Below, piece by piece: positions 1-10,334 of a DNA stretch of 64,000 nucleotides. How positions within the stretch are numbered: the stretch's first letter is position 1; each line of letters begins with the position of its first letter. Origin of the DNA: Pyrus communis (lineage: Eukaryota; Streptophyta; Magnoliopsida; Rosales; Rosaceae); assembly GCF_963583255.1 (NCBI RefSeq), contig NC_084816.1, positions 6,050,100 through 6,114,099 of the forward strand, read 5' to 3'. The notes beneath the pieces were generated by a model. It was not told the DNA's origin. It did not search any database and worked only from the letters and a program-made list of their open reading frames with translations. The position numbers and the translations under genes were made by a program.

Positions 1-830
1 TTCTTTTCTTATAACGATATTCTAAACAACTCAAATCTACGTGCAGGAAGAAGATTTGTACCGCCAATCAGCTATTTATGATTTAGAACTAACAAGCAAA
101 ACATCTGCAAGGGTAGATGTGTCAAGGCGTGTGTGGATTAGACTTAAATAAAACCCACCAAAAAACTTATCAGTCAGGACTCTACCATTCATTTTCCTTT
201 TGTTTGCCCCCAAATTTTCTCAGCAACCAAAGAGTCCATTTCAAATTGCAAACAACAAAAAAGCAGAATCACAAAGATCAATACACGAAATCATAAATTT
301 CTCATCTAATCCTCTGTTTGGTTACCCAAAAATACAGAGTCCCAAGTCGGTTTTCCTAAATCACTCGCATTTGAGTTCAAAATTCATACCTCGGTTTCTT
401 GGAGACAGACATTTCGAAACGCTAGCCGCTAACCGCAAATCTCAAGTTCTGGACCGATAACCAAACGACGCCGTTGATGTTGACGAAGCACCGATTTCAG
501 CCTCGAAGCTTAAGACGACAGTGTGGCCTGAGGTACGAAAGAGATAACGACGCTCTCGTCAACGTCGTCTACGAGAAAGCCATTCCGACAACGGTTAGTG
601 AAAAGCTCGGCAAATGCAATGAAATGGGAAGCTGAAACGACGCCATGACCGTGTTGGCAGCCAGACGACCGCGGAAAGGACGAGACTGCGGCAGAGAAAA
701 TGGCGTTTAGGATTTTAGAGAGGGAGAGAGAGTGGAGGCGAAGAGTGTGGAGTTTTAGAGAGAGGGAGAGGAGAAGGGGTCTCTGCAAATTCAACACACT
801 ATTTACCCTTTCGTTCCCGAAAAACATCCG
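1..830. repeat. Copy A of a diverged direct duplication
   Basis: This stretch aligns along most of its length with 5105-5960: the same order of blocks (gatattctaaac..., gtcaggactc, tctcagcaaccaaa, aatcacaaagatcaatacac, gagataacgacgct, gcagagaaaatggcgttta) is seen in both. The right part is GA-rich and looks like the 5' leader of a minus-strand transcription unit. ORFs across it are not conserved between the two copies, so I do not call a gene. Confidence 0.6.
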
Positions 831-1746
831 TTCTTGAATTTCTGTCTATTTTCCAATTTTTATGATTTACCATTTTTAGAAATCATCTTCGCGAGTGTGT
901 AATAAATTCTTCTACTCGCTACGGATTTGGCAGGATTATAGTGACTGCTTGATCGGACGGCGTGATGTTTGCAACAAAAGCGAGTGCGGATTTAGGAGAA
1001 ACTAGTGGCGTTGGGGCCCCAACTTGGGGGTGGGTCTACCACATGCTTTGTGTGGCCTGACCTGGTGGGCCATTTACGACACGTGGAGGCTGGAGAATGC
1101 ATATGCCTATTGGCGAGTACTATACTACCAACAGTTCTTTGACCAAAGAAAGAGCTGGCGTACTAGAAATGGCCGGAAATTGGATAAAATCATAATCACG
1201 AGCTAGTGATCTAGTAGTAAATGACGAATTAGGAGATTTTGTTAAAACTAAAAACTGGATGTCTTGGTTCAAAACGCGTTGTTGGTGTGGTAGTCAGATT
1301 TGTGGCCATGAGGAGGCTGAAATGCTTCTGTAAGTCTTCTCAACCCTTGAAAGAATTAGATAATTGTAGCTTACCACCAATTGTCTTTCTTTTTAAAAAT
1401 AAAAATAAAAATAAAACCATAAACCCCGATTGTGTGTCAGATTTTCTTTATTTGATTTTACTCTTTGTGAATGCTTTGACCTTTAATTAAGAACCTGCTT
1501 AATATACATGGCCCAAAATTTTATATAAATTATCTCCTCTAGGCTTGAATCTCTATCACGTAACGCAACGCAATTTATGTGTTGTAAAATGTAGATTGTT
1601 ATAATTGTGAAAGTTTTAGAAAGATAGAACGCGGTTCGTCACTAGTCGCATTGATATTAGTTCTATTCAATCACTTGTACAATCAATAATTTGTCTAATT
1701 TTTTTATGCAAAATGTCTATTTATAGATAACTGTTTAATATAAATT
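831..1746. other. Intergenic, nothing recognised
   Basis: AT-rich sequence with no ORF, repeat end or RNA gene that I can support. ORFs of 60-83 codons at 1024-1490 have no recognisable motif. Confidence 0.5.
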
Positions 1747-1776
1747 GTGATTTTTGTTTTGTATGCTTTTGAAAAG

Positions 1777-2242
1777 ATGGAAAGCCTTGACCATGTTGTC
1801 TCTTGTATGCATGGCGAAATGGATCGGAACAAACGTGATGCTATCATTCGTGAGTTTCGATCCGGCTCTTCTCGTGTTCTTATAACTACCGATCTTTTGA
1901 AAGACGAATTTGAACCATATTATTGTTAGCATATTGTAAGATTTAGCATACTCTCTCGCTTCTTTAGTGTAACTAATATCGTTTGTTAAAAAAAATAATA
2001 AACTACCAATCTCTTGGCTCGTGGTATTGATGTACAGCAAGTGTCCCTTGTCATCAATTATGATCTGCCTAATCAGCCAGAGAATTACCTTCATCGTATC
2101 GGGCGCAGTGGAAGGTTTGTTAGAAAAGGTGTTGCCATCAACTTTGTGACTAGGGATAGTGAGGGAGTGATGCGTGCCATTGAGAGGTTTTACAATGTGG
2201 TCATCGGGGAGCTGCCAAAAACCTTCTGCCATATTTTTATTT
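1777..2242 (+). pseudogene. eIF4A-type DEAD-box helicase fragment, interrupted
   Basis: The translation matches the C-terminal RecA domain of the translation initiation helicase eIF4A: a HGEMD-like block and [16 protein letters not shown] (1807-1899), then after an interruption ARGIDVQQV (motif V) and HRIGRSGRF (motif VI) followed by KGVAINFVT, ending near GELP. The N-terminal domain with the Walker A and DEAD motifs is absent. A 101-bp insertion (1900-2000) splits the frame between TTDLL and ARGID and brings a stop (TAG at 1927). The usual Gly after GRF is Val. The closest type is cytosolic eIF4A-1 rather than eIF4A-III, judged by the [13 protein letters not shown] and [11 protein letters not shown] blocks. 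It is a dead fragment. Confidence 0.85.
1900..2000 (+). mobile_element. 5'-truncated SINE in the eIF4A fragment
   Basis: The insert ends in cgtttgttaaaaaaaataata, the same 3' end as the SINE copies ending at 39592 and 54532. It is flanked by a 16-bp near-identical duplication of the target: aactaccgatcttttg (1884-1899) and aactaccaatctcttg (2001-2016). A short oligo-A tail plus a target duplication is the signature of LINE-mobilised retroposition. Confidence 0.65.
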
Positions 2243-2340
2243 GCAGAGGCCCGGCAACAAAAGCACAAAAGATTTTACTCCTATACAATGACAGAAACAC
2301 CATGAACATCATAAAATTACCATTCTGAAAACCGTAATTC

Positions 2341-2463
2341 ATGAAGAGTCTTACATCACAACAACAACAACAACAACAACAAAGCCTTATTCCACCAAGT
2401 AGGGTCGGCTGTATGAATTCTAGAACGCCCTCGGTTAGGCTGTATGAAGAGTCTTACATCACA
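2341..2463 (-). mobile_element. RTE-type LINE 3' tail with 20-bp target duplication
   Basis: A perfect 20-bp repeat, atgaagagtcttacatcaca, lies at 2341-2360 and 2444-2463. Between them (2361-2443) is a (CAA)n run followed by aaagccttattccaccaagt and ggtcggctgtatgaattc, which I recognise as the common 3' end of plant RTE-like LINEs read on the minus strand (ending in TTG repeats). It is an 83-bp 5'-truncated insertion. Confidence 0.65.
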
Positions 2464-2552
2464 CTGTGCTCGGTCACTGTATGAAAAGTCTTGCATCACA
2501 AAATCATAAAAACTAAAGTCGAAGAAATTGTTGCTAAACAGTACATGTTACT

Positions 2553-3593
2553 TTAGCGAGTTAATCGATCCCTAAGCACAGCGTTGATTTCATATAAAGT
2601 AACATTGCGAGCAATGTAGCATGTGTAAAGGGGATCTCCCCCTACTCTTCCGAGGATGTAGCAGCCTCTCGGTTTGGCAGGCTTGTTTCCAATAGCAGCA
2701 ACTCCAGGTTGGATTCCGAACCAGTTCACATCATAAATGAATCCGACTGGACGTCCAGGAGAATCAGCAGTAATAGAATCCGGAGTCTTTGGCGGGCGAG
2801 CAGCGGCAAGTGCGGAGAGCACAACTGGATCATCCACATAACCCATGGACATAAATGACCACGGAAAAGGATTTCTGGCTTGATTACCGTCAAGCACGAA
2901 AGCACGAACAGCATCCTCAAGCTGATAATGAGACTGATGCACGGTGCCCATAACGTTAAACAAACCAGAAGAAGTGTTGGTTAAAGCACAGGTTGTCCAA
3001 AATGAACCAAAATTAGGAGTGGTGTCAATTGGAGAGCATTGAGCTCCACAAGCACGGAGGGCTTCCACCAATTGATTGTAACTTTCTTCATCTGGAATCT
3101 GAGTCTCTTTACGACCATAATTCTCCATATATTTGAAGTCCGGGGCATAGATAACAAGGATATCAGCAGCTGCATCAGAGATCCTGAGAGGTCCAATGCT
3201 CTGCAGCAAAGATGAAATTAAAGTAGGAAATACCATCCTTGAACAGCATGGAGCTCTAGGATTCATTCTCGCCACCTTGATGTATGGGGAGTAGCACTCA
3301 GCAACGGCACGCAGCCTGTTGTAGCAGCACCACAGACCATAAATGACCATGCTGTTGATGCCAGCGGTAATCAGCTCTGTTACAGTGGCATCCGTCCCAG
3401 AGTAGTGGCAGCGCAAGGCATCCCAGTTCCAATAAACATCACTGAGGACAGATGTGAGCCGAGTAGCGAGATGGTCGAGGAAGATAGCATGGGTGACAAT
3501 AGAAGGATGAGTCGTACCAGGAACAATCTTTAAACGACCGTCAGCAACAAGATCCTCAAAGACATTCTGTGCCATTGGATGATCACGAATCAC
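2553..3593 (-). CDS. Endogenous partitivirus-like coat protein ORF
   Basis: An intact 346-codon ORF without introns. Its composition and conserved blocks (YGLWCCYNRLRAVAE at residues 85-99, YIKVARMNPR at 104-113, QSIGPLRI at 131-138) resemble the coat proteins of plant cryptic viruses (Partitiviridae, probably the deltapartitivirus group), which are about this long. Such coat-protein genes are known as non-retroviral insertions in plant genomes; the Arabidopsis ILR2 gene is a domesticated relative. In a virus the product would build the capsid around the two dsRNA segments. Here it sits in chromosomal DNA between a LINE tail and a dispersed repeat (3613-3945). No polymerase gene is nearby. 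It has no frameshift or stop, unlike the neighbouring eIF4A fragment, so insertion is recent or the ORF is under selection. The family call rests on motif memory only; the ATG at 3593 is the first in frame and an N-terminal truncation is possible. Confidence 0.7.
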   Translation of the reverse strand: MIRDHPMAQNVFEDLVADGRLKIVPGTTHPSIVTHAIFLDHLATRLTSVLSDVYWNWDALRCHYSGTDATVTELITAGINSMVIYGLWCCYNRLRAVAECYSPYIKVARMNPRAPCCSRMVFPTLISSLLQSIGPLRISDAAADILVIYAPDFKYMENYGRKETQIPDEESYNQLVEALRACGAQCSPIDTTPNFGSFWTTCALTNTSSGLFNVMGTVHQSHYQLEDAVRAFVLDGNQARNPFPWSFMSMGYVDDPVVLSALAAARPPKTPDSITADSPGRPVGFIYDVNWFGIQPGVAAIGNKPAKPRGCYILGRVGGDPLYTCYIARNVTLYEINAVLRDRLTR

Positions 3594-3612
3594 AGCTAGC
3601 TAATAAGTATTG

Positions 3613-3945
3613 GCAGGTTTTATCACAAAAGGGGATCGGTGGTATCAGTAGTGGAGCCGCTAAGTTTCCGATTTGGTATTCCACAGAACACAATAACAAA
3701 TGTTTTTTATCTTTTCCCCAATTTCATTCTCTTCTTCAGCCTTCTTCAAGATTTCCTGTATACAAAATGTCCAAGTCCAACAATAAGACTTTCCAAACTA
3801 AAGCCTTTGGCCTTGTTTGGTGTTTGGGATTGGCTTGGATTGGATAAACACTTGGACAAGATTTTGTCGTTGCATCCGTTTCTTCTTTCAAGATACATTA
3901 AATCTAGAGAGTTATCTAACCCAAGCCAATTCTAGACACCATACG
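3613..3945 (+). repeat. Dispersed repeat, related to 15268-15815
   Basis: Shares ordered blocks with 15268-15815: ggatcggtg, gaaccgctaagtttc-like, cagcctt...gtatacaaa.atgtcc, caacaataagac.ttccaaac, caattctagacacca. The homology starts about 20 bp beyond the start codon of the viral ORF, so its edge may mark the insertion point. Confidence 0.55.
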
Positions 3946-4880
3946 ATTTTTCCCGTAAAATAAAAAGAAGATAAGTTTATGTAAATGCCACCCAAGTGAG
4001 ACAGAAACAGAACATCCTAAGGGCAATAATTAGCTTGACAGACAAATCGACAAATATGCATGATGGGTTTTTTCAAGTAAAAACCACACACATAAAAAAA
4101 ACAAATTCCACCAATATAAATCTGAAAACACACTGATAACTCTAAAACTGGTTCCATCCAACTTAGTTGTAGAATTGAGCAACAAGTTTCGATTAATTGT
4201 ATATGCCACATCTTCGCTAATGGGTTTCAGAGGTTGAAGATGTTGTTCTTGCAGCAAAGAGAGCAGGTCGCGGGTACGCGCTGCTGGCTGCAAGAGTGTA
4301 TATTTACACCCTAAATATAGCAAATTCAAAGTTTGTACTGCAAGTTTTTGGCTTCATATCATACTTCCTCAATTCCGAATTCTACGTTTCATAAAATGAT
4401 TTGGAGTCTCTTCTATATCTGCGTGAATCATGCTTTGATATTTTTTTTCGTTAACTATTAACTTTCTTTCGTCGTCCACGATGCTGTGAGGACCTGCTAG
4501 ACTAACAGCAAGGAGAATGTTTCCAGGAGCATTCTTTACCGAACTTTTATCACACCGTTTCATTGCAGGTTGTTTACGTTGCTAAGCAATCAAGTAAGTT
4601 TCATTCAAATTTGGAGAATTTTTAATTGAACCCCGTTCATGTACTATGCCCAGGCATTTTAAAAACACTTCTAAACGCGCCATTAGACTTTGGTAGATTT
4701 AATCCAAGGTATGTATATTTGGAAACGTTAAGTAAAATCTTTTGGCCTTTGGTATATATCCTGAGATACAAGAAAAACATCTAACAAATTAATTTTGTTA
4801 TTTATTACATGTTGTTTTAAATCGCTATAGTTTTAAAAGTTATCGGATTTAAAATGTATTATTACATAAACAAAAAAATA
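3946..4880. other. Unassigned AT-rich stretch
   Basis: Minus-strand ORFs at 4030-4329 and 4369-4563 are short, with no start context, splice pattern or domain I can name. They could be decayed exon pieces. Nothing firm can be said. Confidence 0.4.
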
Positions 4881-4905
4881 TTGACAAGCCAATATCTAAA
4901 CTACA

Positions 4906-5176
4906 CGGGGAGGGGACTCGAACACAGTGTACTGGTGAGAGCACGATGTCTTAGCCAAACGGCCTATCATACATCTGCTATTTATTATATAAATTCTTTT
5001 ATTAAAGGTGATATTCTAAACAACTCAAACTTAGGCAGGAAAAAGATTCGGACCGACCACAATGTCCTAGCCAAACGGCCACATTTGCTATTTATTATAT
5101 AAATTTTTTTCTTAAAATGTGATATTCTAAACTACACAAATCTATGCGGGAAAAAGATACGGACTGCCAAGGGATT
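4906..5176 (-). repeat. tRNA-like 116-bp tandem repeat
   Basis: Two tandem units, 4947-5062 and 5063-5176, each begin tgtcYtagccaaacggcc and share ctatttattatataaatt and gatattctaaac. The opening block reads GGCCGTTTGGCTARGACA on the minus strand, like the D-arm/box A of a tRNA, and ggggactcgaac (4912-4923) resembles a T-arm. There is no full cloverleaf, so this is a tRNA-derived repeat and not a tRNA gene. Confidence 0.45.
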
Positions 5177-5254
5177 TTTATTATTTGAAACTAATAAGTA
5201 AAACATTTGCAAGGATAAATGTGTCAAGGTGTGTATGGTTTAGATTTTAAATAA

Positions 5255-5395
5255 AAAAAAAATAATGAAAATAATTTAAAACTTTAAGTTTTAACGATAA
5301 AGATAAAATAAAAGACAAAATGAATAGTATCAGAATTAATTTTTTAATATAAAAATATGATTTTTCATTAAAATTTTTTTTAAATAAAAACTCAC
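5255..5395 (+). mobile_element. Degenerate MITE, TTTTAACGATAA family
   Basis: Contains the core blocks of the family seen intact at 28439-28597 and 56638-56795: agttttaacgataaagataa, aatgaatagtatc, and a final ttcattaaaa. Ends are decayed. Confidence 0.45.
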
Positions 5396-5842
5396 CAAAA
5401 AACTGATCAGTCAGGACTCACATTCATTGTCGTTTTGTTCCCCCCCCCCCGGGGGGAAAATATTTCTCAGCAACCAAACACTCCATTTCAAATTATAAAC
5501 AACAAAAGCAGCAGAATCACAAAGATCAATACACAAAATCTGAAATTTCTCAGCTAATCCTCAACTCTGTTTTCGGGAAACCAAGCAGCTCTAAGTCACT
5601 CGCCTTTGAGTTAGAAATGCATACCTCGGTTTCTTAGAGATAACGACGCTTTCTCAAACGTCGTCTACGAGAAGGCCATCCCGGCAACGATCAGCGAAAA
5701 TCGGGAAATGCAGTGAAATTGGAAGCTGAAAGGACACCGTGGCCGAGTTGGCGGCCAGACGACGGCGGATATGACTAGAATTGCGGCAGAGAAAATGGCG
5801 TTTAGGGTTTTAGAGAGGCAGTGAATGCAGTAAAGAATCTGG

Positions 5843-5844
<2 letters not shown>

Positions 5845-5880
<36 letters not shown>
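5845..5880. repeat. (GA)n microsatellite
   Basis: An uninterrupted GA dinucleotide run in the GA-rich part of duplication copy B. Confidence 0.9.
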
Positions 5881-5884
<4 letters not shown>

Positions 5885-6044
5885 GGGTCTCTGCAGCTTG
5901 AAAATGGCGTTTAGAATTTCCGAAAAATATCCATCTAAAATTTCTCTCTATTTCCGGATTTTTTTTGTTTTTGTTGTTTAATGGAAACCACCAACACTCG
6001 TTCGACCAAAAATAGAACTGGCTCAAAAAATTGATGGAAATAAA

Positions 6045-6302
6045 AAGATGATATGTACCTCATTAGTTTTCCAAATTGCAAATAAAGATGATACCCCTTT
6101 AGTTTTCAGGTTCGTAGGCACTCTTTCCATTTCGAATAGCGTTAAAATCCCTCCTGAAGTTGTCAATTCCTTTTTTGCAGCTACAAATATGGAAAGAGAA
6201 AAATTGGAGGAAGTCAGAGGGCAAAACTTGCCCAGTTGTTTGTGATAAACCAAAGAAGTTTGAATCAACTATGCTTGATGTTGTTCAATCTTGTTGTGAT
6301 AC
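6045..6302 (+). pseudogene. Coding remnant split by an LTR element
   Basis: Reads open in two frames up to the insertion point. Joining it to 12064 onward across the LTR element extends one frame (...CCDTDAAFSTDKES, stop near 12092). I do not recognise the protein. The interruption is precise and duplicated as GATAC, so the remnant predates the insertion. Confidence 0.35.
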
Positions 6303-7718
6303 TGTTGACTCTAAAAATTACAAAGCTTACGTGGCGCGCATGCCGAGTAACTAATAAGCTAACTACGTCATTCGGTTGAATGCGGGGCGTGCCAACTCGT
6401 CAGTAGAGCTCGGCCGAGGAGTAAAATTTGTTGATGTTGCGTTGAGCGCGTTGCTGACTTCTTTATCTTGCGACTGCGGCCGAGGAAGGAACAAATCTCG
6501 GCCTTTGGATTCTCGAGCCTGAAGACAAGGCTGCTAGTTCTGCGAAATTCACAAATCGTCAGCGCCGGATTCGGTCACAGTGATTATATTCGTGAGAGTA
6601 TAAGCACATCGAATCGACACTAGACTGTACGGACACAAGTATTCAAAGGTGATGTATGTTTTGACGGTGAATGTGGTTCGACCATTAGAATGCCGAACTC
6701 TGAACCTCACTCGTGAGTATCCAATCATAAATCACTCAGCATTCAATGCGCCGAATATCGTAACTCGTAACACCTTACTTCGCCGAGAAGGCTAATAAGA
6801 TGACCTCTGTCAATAAGGATTCGAAAACCCTTCTTGATCGAGACTTGGATTGGTAACCAGTCGGCCTCGACACAATGTTGTTTATCCATACTGAAAGTGC
6901 TCCTCGGTCAGCTGATTCTACGACAGCAGTACTGTTTATCCAAATTGAAGGTGTTCGTTGGTTGCCTTCACAGTGATGTTTAACCAAACTGAAGATGTGT
7001 CGGTGGGAAAAAAAAATAAAAAAATCTCAAGATGTTTGAGAGGTTTTGCGCAAGGCAATTGTGTGTTAAATTGGAGGTTCTTTTTACATTGCACATCGCC
7101 TCGTATTTATAGGGTTGATATTTGCTTGACACAGCTAGATAATTGTGTAGAGTTCAATCGGGATTCTGCCACCTTCTCCACATAATCTGCTATATCCAAA
7201 ATCCCAAATGAGCTAATGTAGACCACGTGCATTTGTGGTAATGGCCCCAGGGAACAATTCTGATATTTGATGGTATCTTACCCTGCATATCCTCCCCTCA
7301 ATGCCACGTGCTCCTTCCTTATCTTTTGCATGGCACCAATTTAAACCAAAGATTGGTTTTGATGATGTTTGAATGCCTCGCAAGCCGTGAATCTCTATGG
7401 TCCAACTTCCATGCACCAATGACATTCCAATTTGTATAACTTCATCATTATCCCAAACTACGCATCCTGACTTTTCATACCCCATTTACCATGTTGCTCC
7501 AATTTGATAACAGGAATCCCAAGTCCACTTGAATTGTACTTGTTCGAAGATATAATATCAAAATGATTCAAATTAAAAGATAATTATTATGATAAAACCC
7601 ATAATATTATTCTTTAATAGTAACAAATATATCTTCATTTTTCATCCAACGGTGAAGAGCTATGCTCATTCAACGGTCTAGATTACTCGGGCCGATAGTG
7701 TAAAATCGGGTCCAAACA
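6303..7718 (-). repeat. LTR (3' LTR in element orientation)
   Basis: 1416 bp, aligned with 10658-12058 from end to end. It has extra short blocks compared with its partner (for example around 6403 and 7250). The polypurine tract abuts its right edge. Confidence 0.9.
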
Positions 7719-7984
7719 TTGCCCCCCAGTTTCCTTGAGCTTCGACTCGTAGGCCGAATGGTTAAGGAAATTAATTTTTCGTAGCCAACAAAATCTCATT
7801 GTATCACTGAAAAAGAAACTTTTCTCTTCGGCAATAACACCCATGTTCGACCATCCAACTCATACGATCGAGAAACCCAAAACTTGCAAAGGGGTCGAGA
7901 AAAATGAGGTCAAGCAAGGTCGAGAAACATTAGACCGAGGTAATATCATCAAAACCACCACCGAATAACCATCATTCGGCTTTA

Positions 7985-8347
7985 CACTATGTTTGGATGA
8001 GGGAAATAAACATGAAATTTTGGTAAAAGTTAGAATTTATAAATTGATAGGCACCAATTCTTTTGTTTGGATTCATAAACATAGAAATTTATAATTTCCG
8101 TGTGGAAAAAAAACTTGGAATTTGGGACCTCCAAATCCCAAGTTCAAATTCCATGTAAATAGGTGTCATTTCTCAATTTCTATGACTGAGAGTTTAAAAA
8201 TAACAAATTCTGTATTCAATTCCATTGTTATTTTAGGTTAACCAAACAAGAAAATTTACAAATTCTAAAAAATAAAATATCGTCATTTCAATTTCCGTCA
8301 TTTTTAAATTCCTTAGTAATTTTAAATTTCTTCAACCAAACATAATG
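7985..8347. mobile_element. Tourist-like MITE nested in the LTR element
   Basis: Terminal inverted repeats CACTATGTTTGGATGA and (rc) CATTATGTTTGGTTGA, flanked by the 3-bp target duplication TTA (7982-7984 and 8348-8350). The 363-bp length and TTA target are typical of PIF/Harbinger-mobilised MITEs. Confidence 0.75.
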
Positions 8348-8350
8348 TTA

Positions 8351-9431
8351 ATGAAATTCATTATTTTTCCACCAAATGGGCCACGCCAGAGTCAGTGGCC
8401 TCCTTTTATTAACCGAATGAGCATCTCACTATTCCTGTCTTCGAACTGCGAACACAAACCATTCGGCCAAAAGTTTATTTATTTATTTATTTATTTTAAA
8501 TAAGGCCTCTCATGAATGCCACCTAGGGAAATGAAGAAAAATTGGCACATTGTGGCATGCCAAAAATTACACCGGCACGGGGCATAATCCATATTGGATT
8601 CGACTTGGTCCCACTAACTTTATTTGTTATCAGAGCCTCATTCGATCAACATCAACTCCAAGCTCTCTTAGCTGCTTGTCGAGGAAATTTTCCAGAAAAA
8701 CACTGAAGCTCTCACTAGATATCAATCTCTTCAAGAAAAGTTTATGGAAGACGACATAATCAGAAGGAAAGGAATAACGTCTTGCTGAACTCGACGACGG
8801 CCGAAGAATATATATATATAAAACGTTTCTATGCCGAGCACACACATATGTATATAGAATGAGCATGTGCCGAGCTCGACATGTGTGATATATATTATAG
8901 ATAGAGCACAGGATTGCCGAGCACCATATCACGAGAGGCTTGTCTTGAATATCATTGAATGATTCGTTGCCGCATGGGATGTTTCTCGGCCCTCTTTATC
9001 TTTTTAAGCATCGACCGAGGAGCCGAATGGTCAAGGAAATTATTCGTCAACGCGTATCAAAATTTTCCCCAGCTTCGGCTAGATGGCCTTGAAATCGTAA
9101 TTCCGCCAAATGACCAAGAAAAACATATAGCCGAGAACTACTAAGAAACCACCGCTGAACAAAATTTATTCGGCAAACTATTGTTTAAAATTCCATTCCT
9201 TTCTCTAGTTTCTTTACCTTCAAAAGTTCCATAGACTTGGTTACATCACTTGGAAAGTATATTGGTACGAGACCGAGAGGAACTGGGGTTGAGGATAAAA
9301 TGGGGCTGAGACCAAGAAGAGTTGGGGTCGAAGATGATGAAAACCATTCCTGGAGCTCGGCCTGCCTATATATACATATTTATATATAAAAGTGGCCTAA
9401 TTGTCTGATGTGATTTGTCGGCCATGCAGTT

Positions 9432-9474
<43 letters not shown>

Positions 9475-9695
9475 GGCATCCTGATGTAAGCTAACTTTAA
9501 AACCAAGGCTAGGCTTGAAATTTCAAACAAATTGCACACTGCACTAAGCATCAAGCCATCACCACTTAAATTTCACCGAGGAGAAGCTTATTGAGAGCAA
9601 GGCCATAATGTCTGCCCCCCCCCCCCCCCCATTTTCTTTACATTGGCTTGCATAGCCGTATGTTTAAGAAAATAATTTATTTATTATATATATTT
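8351..9695. other. Interior of the LTR element, no coding capacity seen
   Basis: Contains a (TTTA)n stretch near 8475, an (AT)n microsatellite (9435-9471), a C16 tract (9615-9630), and a block near 9000-9180 resembling 7740-7975 (ccgaatggtYaaggaaatta). No ORF with a known motif. Confidence 0.5.
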
Positions 9696-10334
9696 TTAGC
9701 ATACGAAAATAAAAGTGGCCGAACCATAAATAGGAGGAGGCCAACGATACTTTATTCCAAGTCGAGATCTTTTAATATCAAAATTTTCAAATTGATTTCT
9801 CTCTAGGCCGAATAAAGAATTTTCTCCAAATATTTGTAACTTGGCGAAAATTTTTTTATTTTCGGCCGCCGAATGTGTTGAACAATTATTATGCCCCACA
9901 TGCATAATTTCGATTTTTAATTCAACCAACTTAGCCAAATGGGATTTCTTTATATTGGCTTTATCACCAATAACCATGTCAATTGGCGTAGTTTCGGCAT
10001 CTAAAACCATGTCTCCAATTACCATATCAATTGATGTGGTTTTATGGTCTGAAGTGATGTATTGGTCTTGTTCGTTATTGGAACACTCCTCTGACGAATC
10101 ATTTTTTGAGTCAATTTTTTGCTCAGAAACTTGAACATTTTCTTCCAGGCCTACCACACTTTTAGCCTCGACCGAAAAAATAGGTGGCTTAGGTTTTTCT
10201 TCTTGGCCGACCATATTTTCAGTCTCGATCGAAAAAATAGGTGGCCTTTGTTCTTCGGCCAAAGTAACAATTTTCTTAGGCCAATGCCTGATTACGACAG
10301 GAGCGGAAAATTGTCCCCCGGTCTTTTCAACCAA
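9696..10334 (-). CDS. Unidentified internal ORF of the LTR element
   Basis: 212 codons, in the element's sense direction and downstream of the primer binding site, where gag or an extra ORF would lie. It has two internal peptide duplications: a PPIFSIETENMVGQEE / PPIFSVEAKSVVGLEE pair near residues 32-67 and an IDMVIGD pair near 103-125. Charged and hydrophilic, with no zinc knuckle. Overlapping short ORFs upstream in other frames (10292-10537, 10425-10610) suggest that a longer frame has been broken by frameshifts. I cannot name a family. Confidence 0.4.
   Translation of the reverse strand: MVEKTGGQFSAPVVIRHWPKKIVTLAEEQRPPIFSIETENMVGQEEKPKPPIFSVEAKSVVGLEENVQVSEQKIDSKNDSSEECSNNEQDQYITSDHKTTSIDMVIGDMVLDAETTPIDMVIGDKANIKKSHLAKLVELKIEIMHVGHNNCSTHSAAENKKIFAKLQIFGENSLFGLERNQFENFDIKRSRLGIKYRWPPPIYGSATFIFVC

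Larger units (their letters stand above)
5105..5960. repeat. Copy B of the diverged direct duplication
   Basis: Counterpart of 1-830. It differs by a MITE-like block at 5255-5395, a C11G6 tract (5440-5456) and a (GA)n microsatellite near 5845-5880. Confidence 0.6.

Noticed and set aside
510..827. 105-codon minus-strand ORF in duplication copy A
   Set aside because: The equivalent frame in copy B is not kept, and no known domain is present.
4906..5000. Possible tRNA-Leu gene
   Set aside because: Only D-arm-like and T-arm-like pieces; no cloverleaf or anticodon arm, and the block is repeated in tandem.
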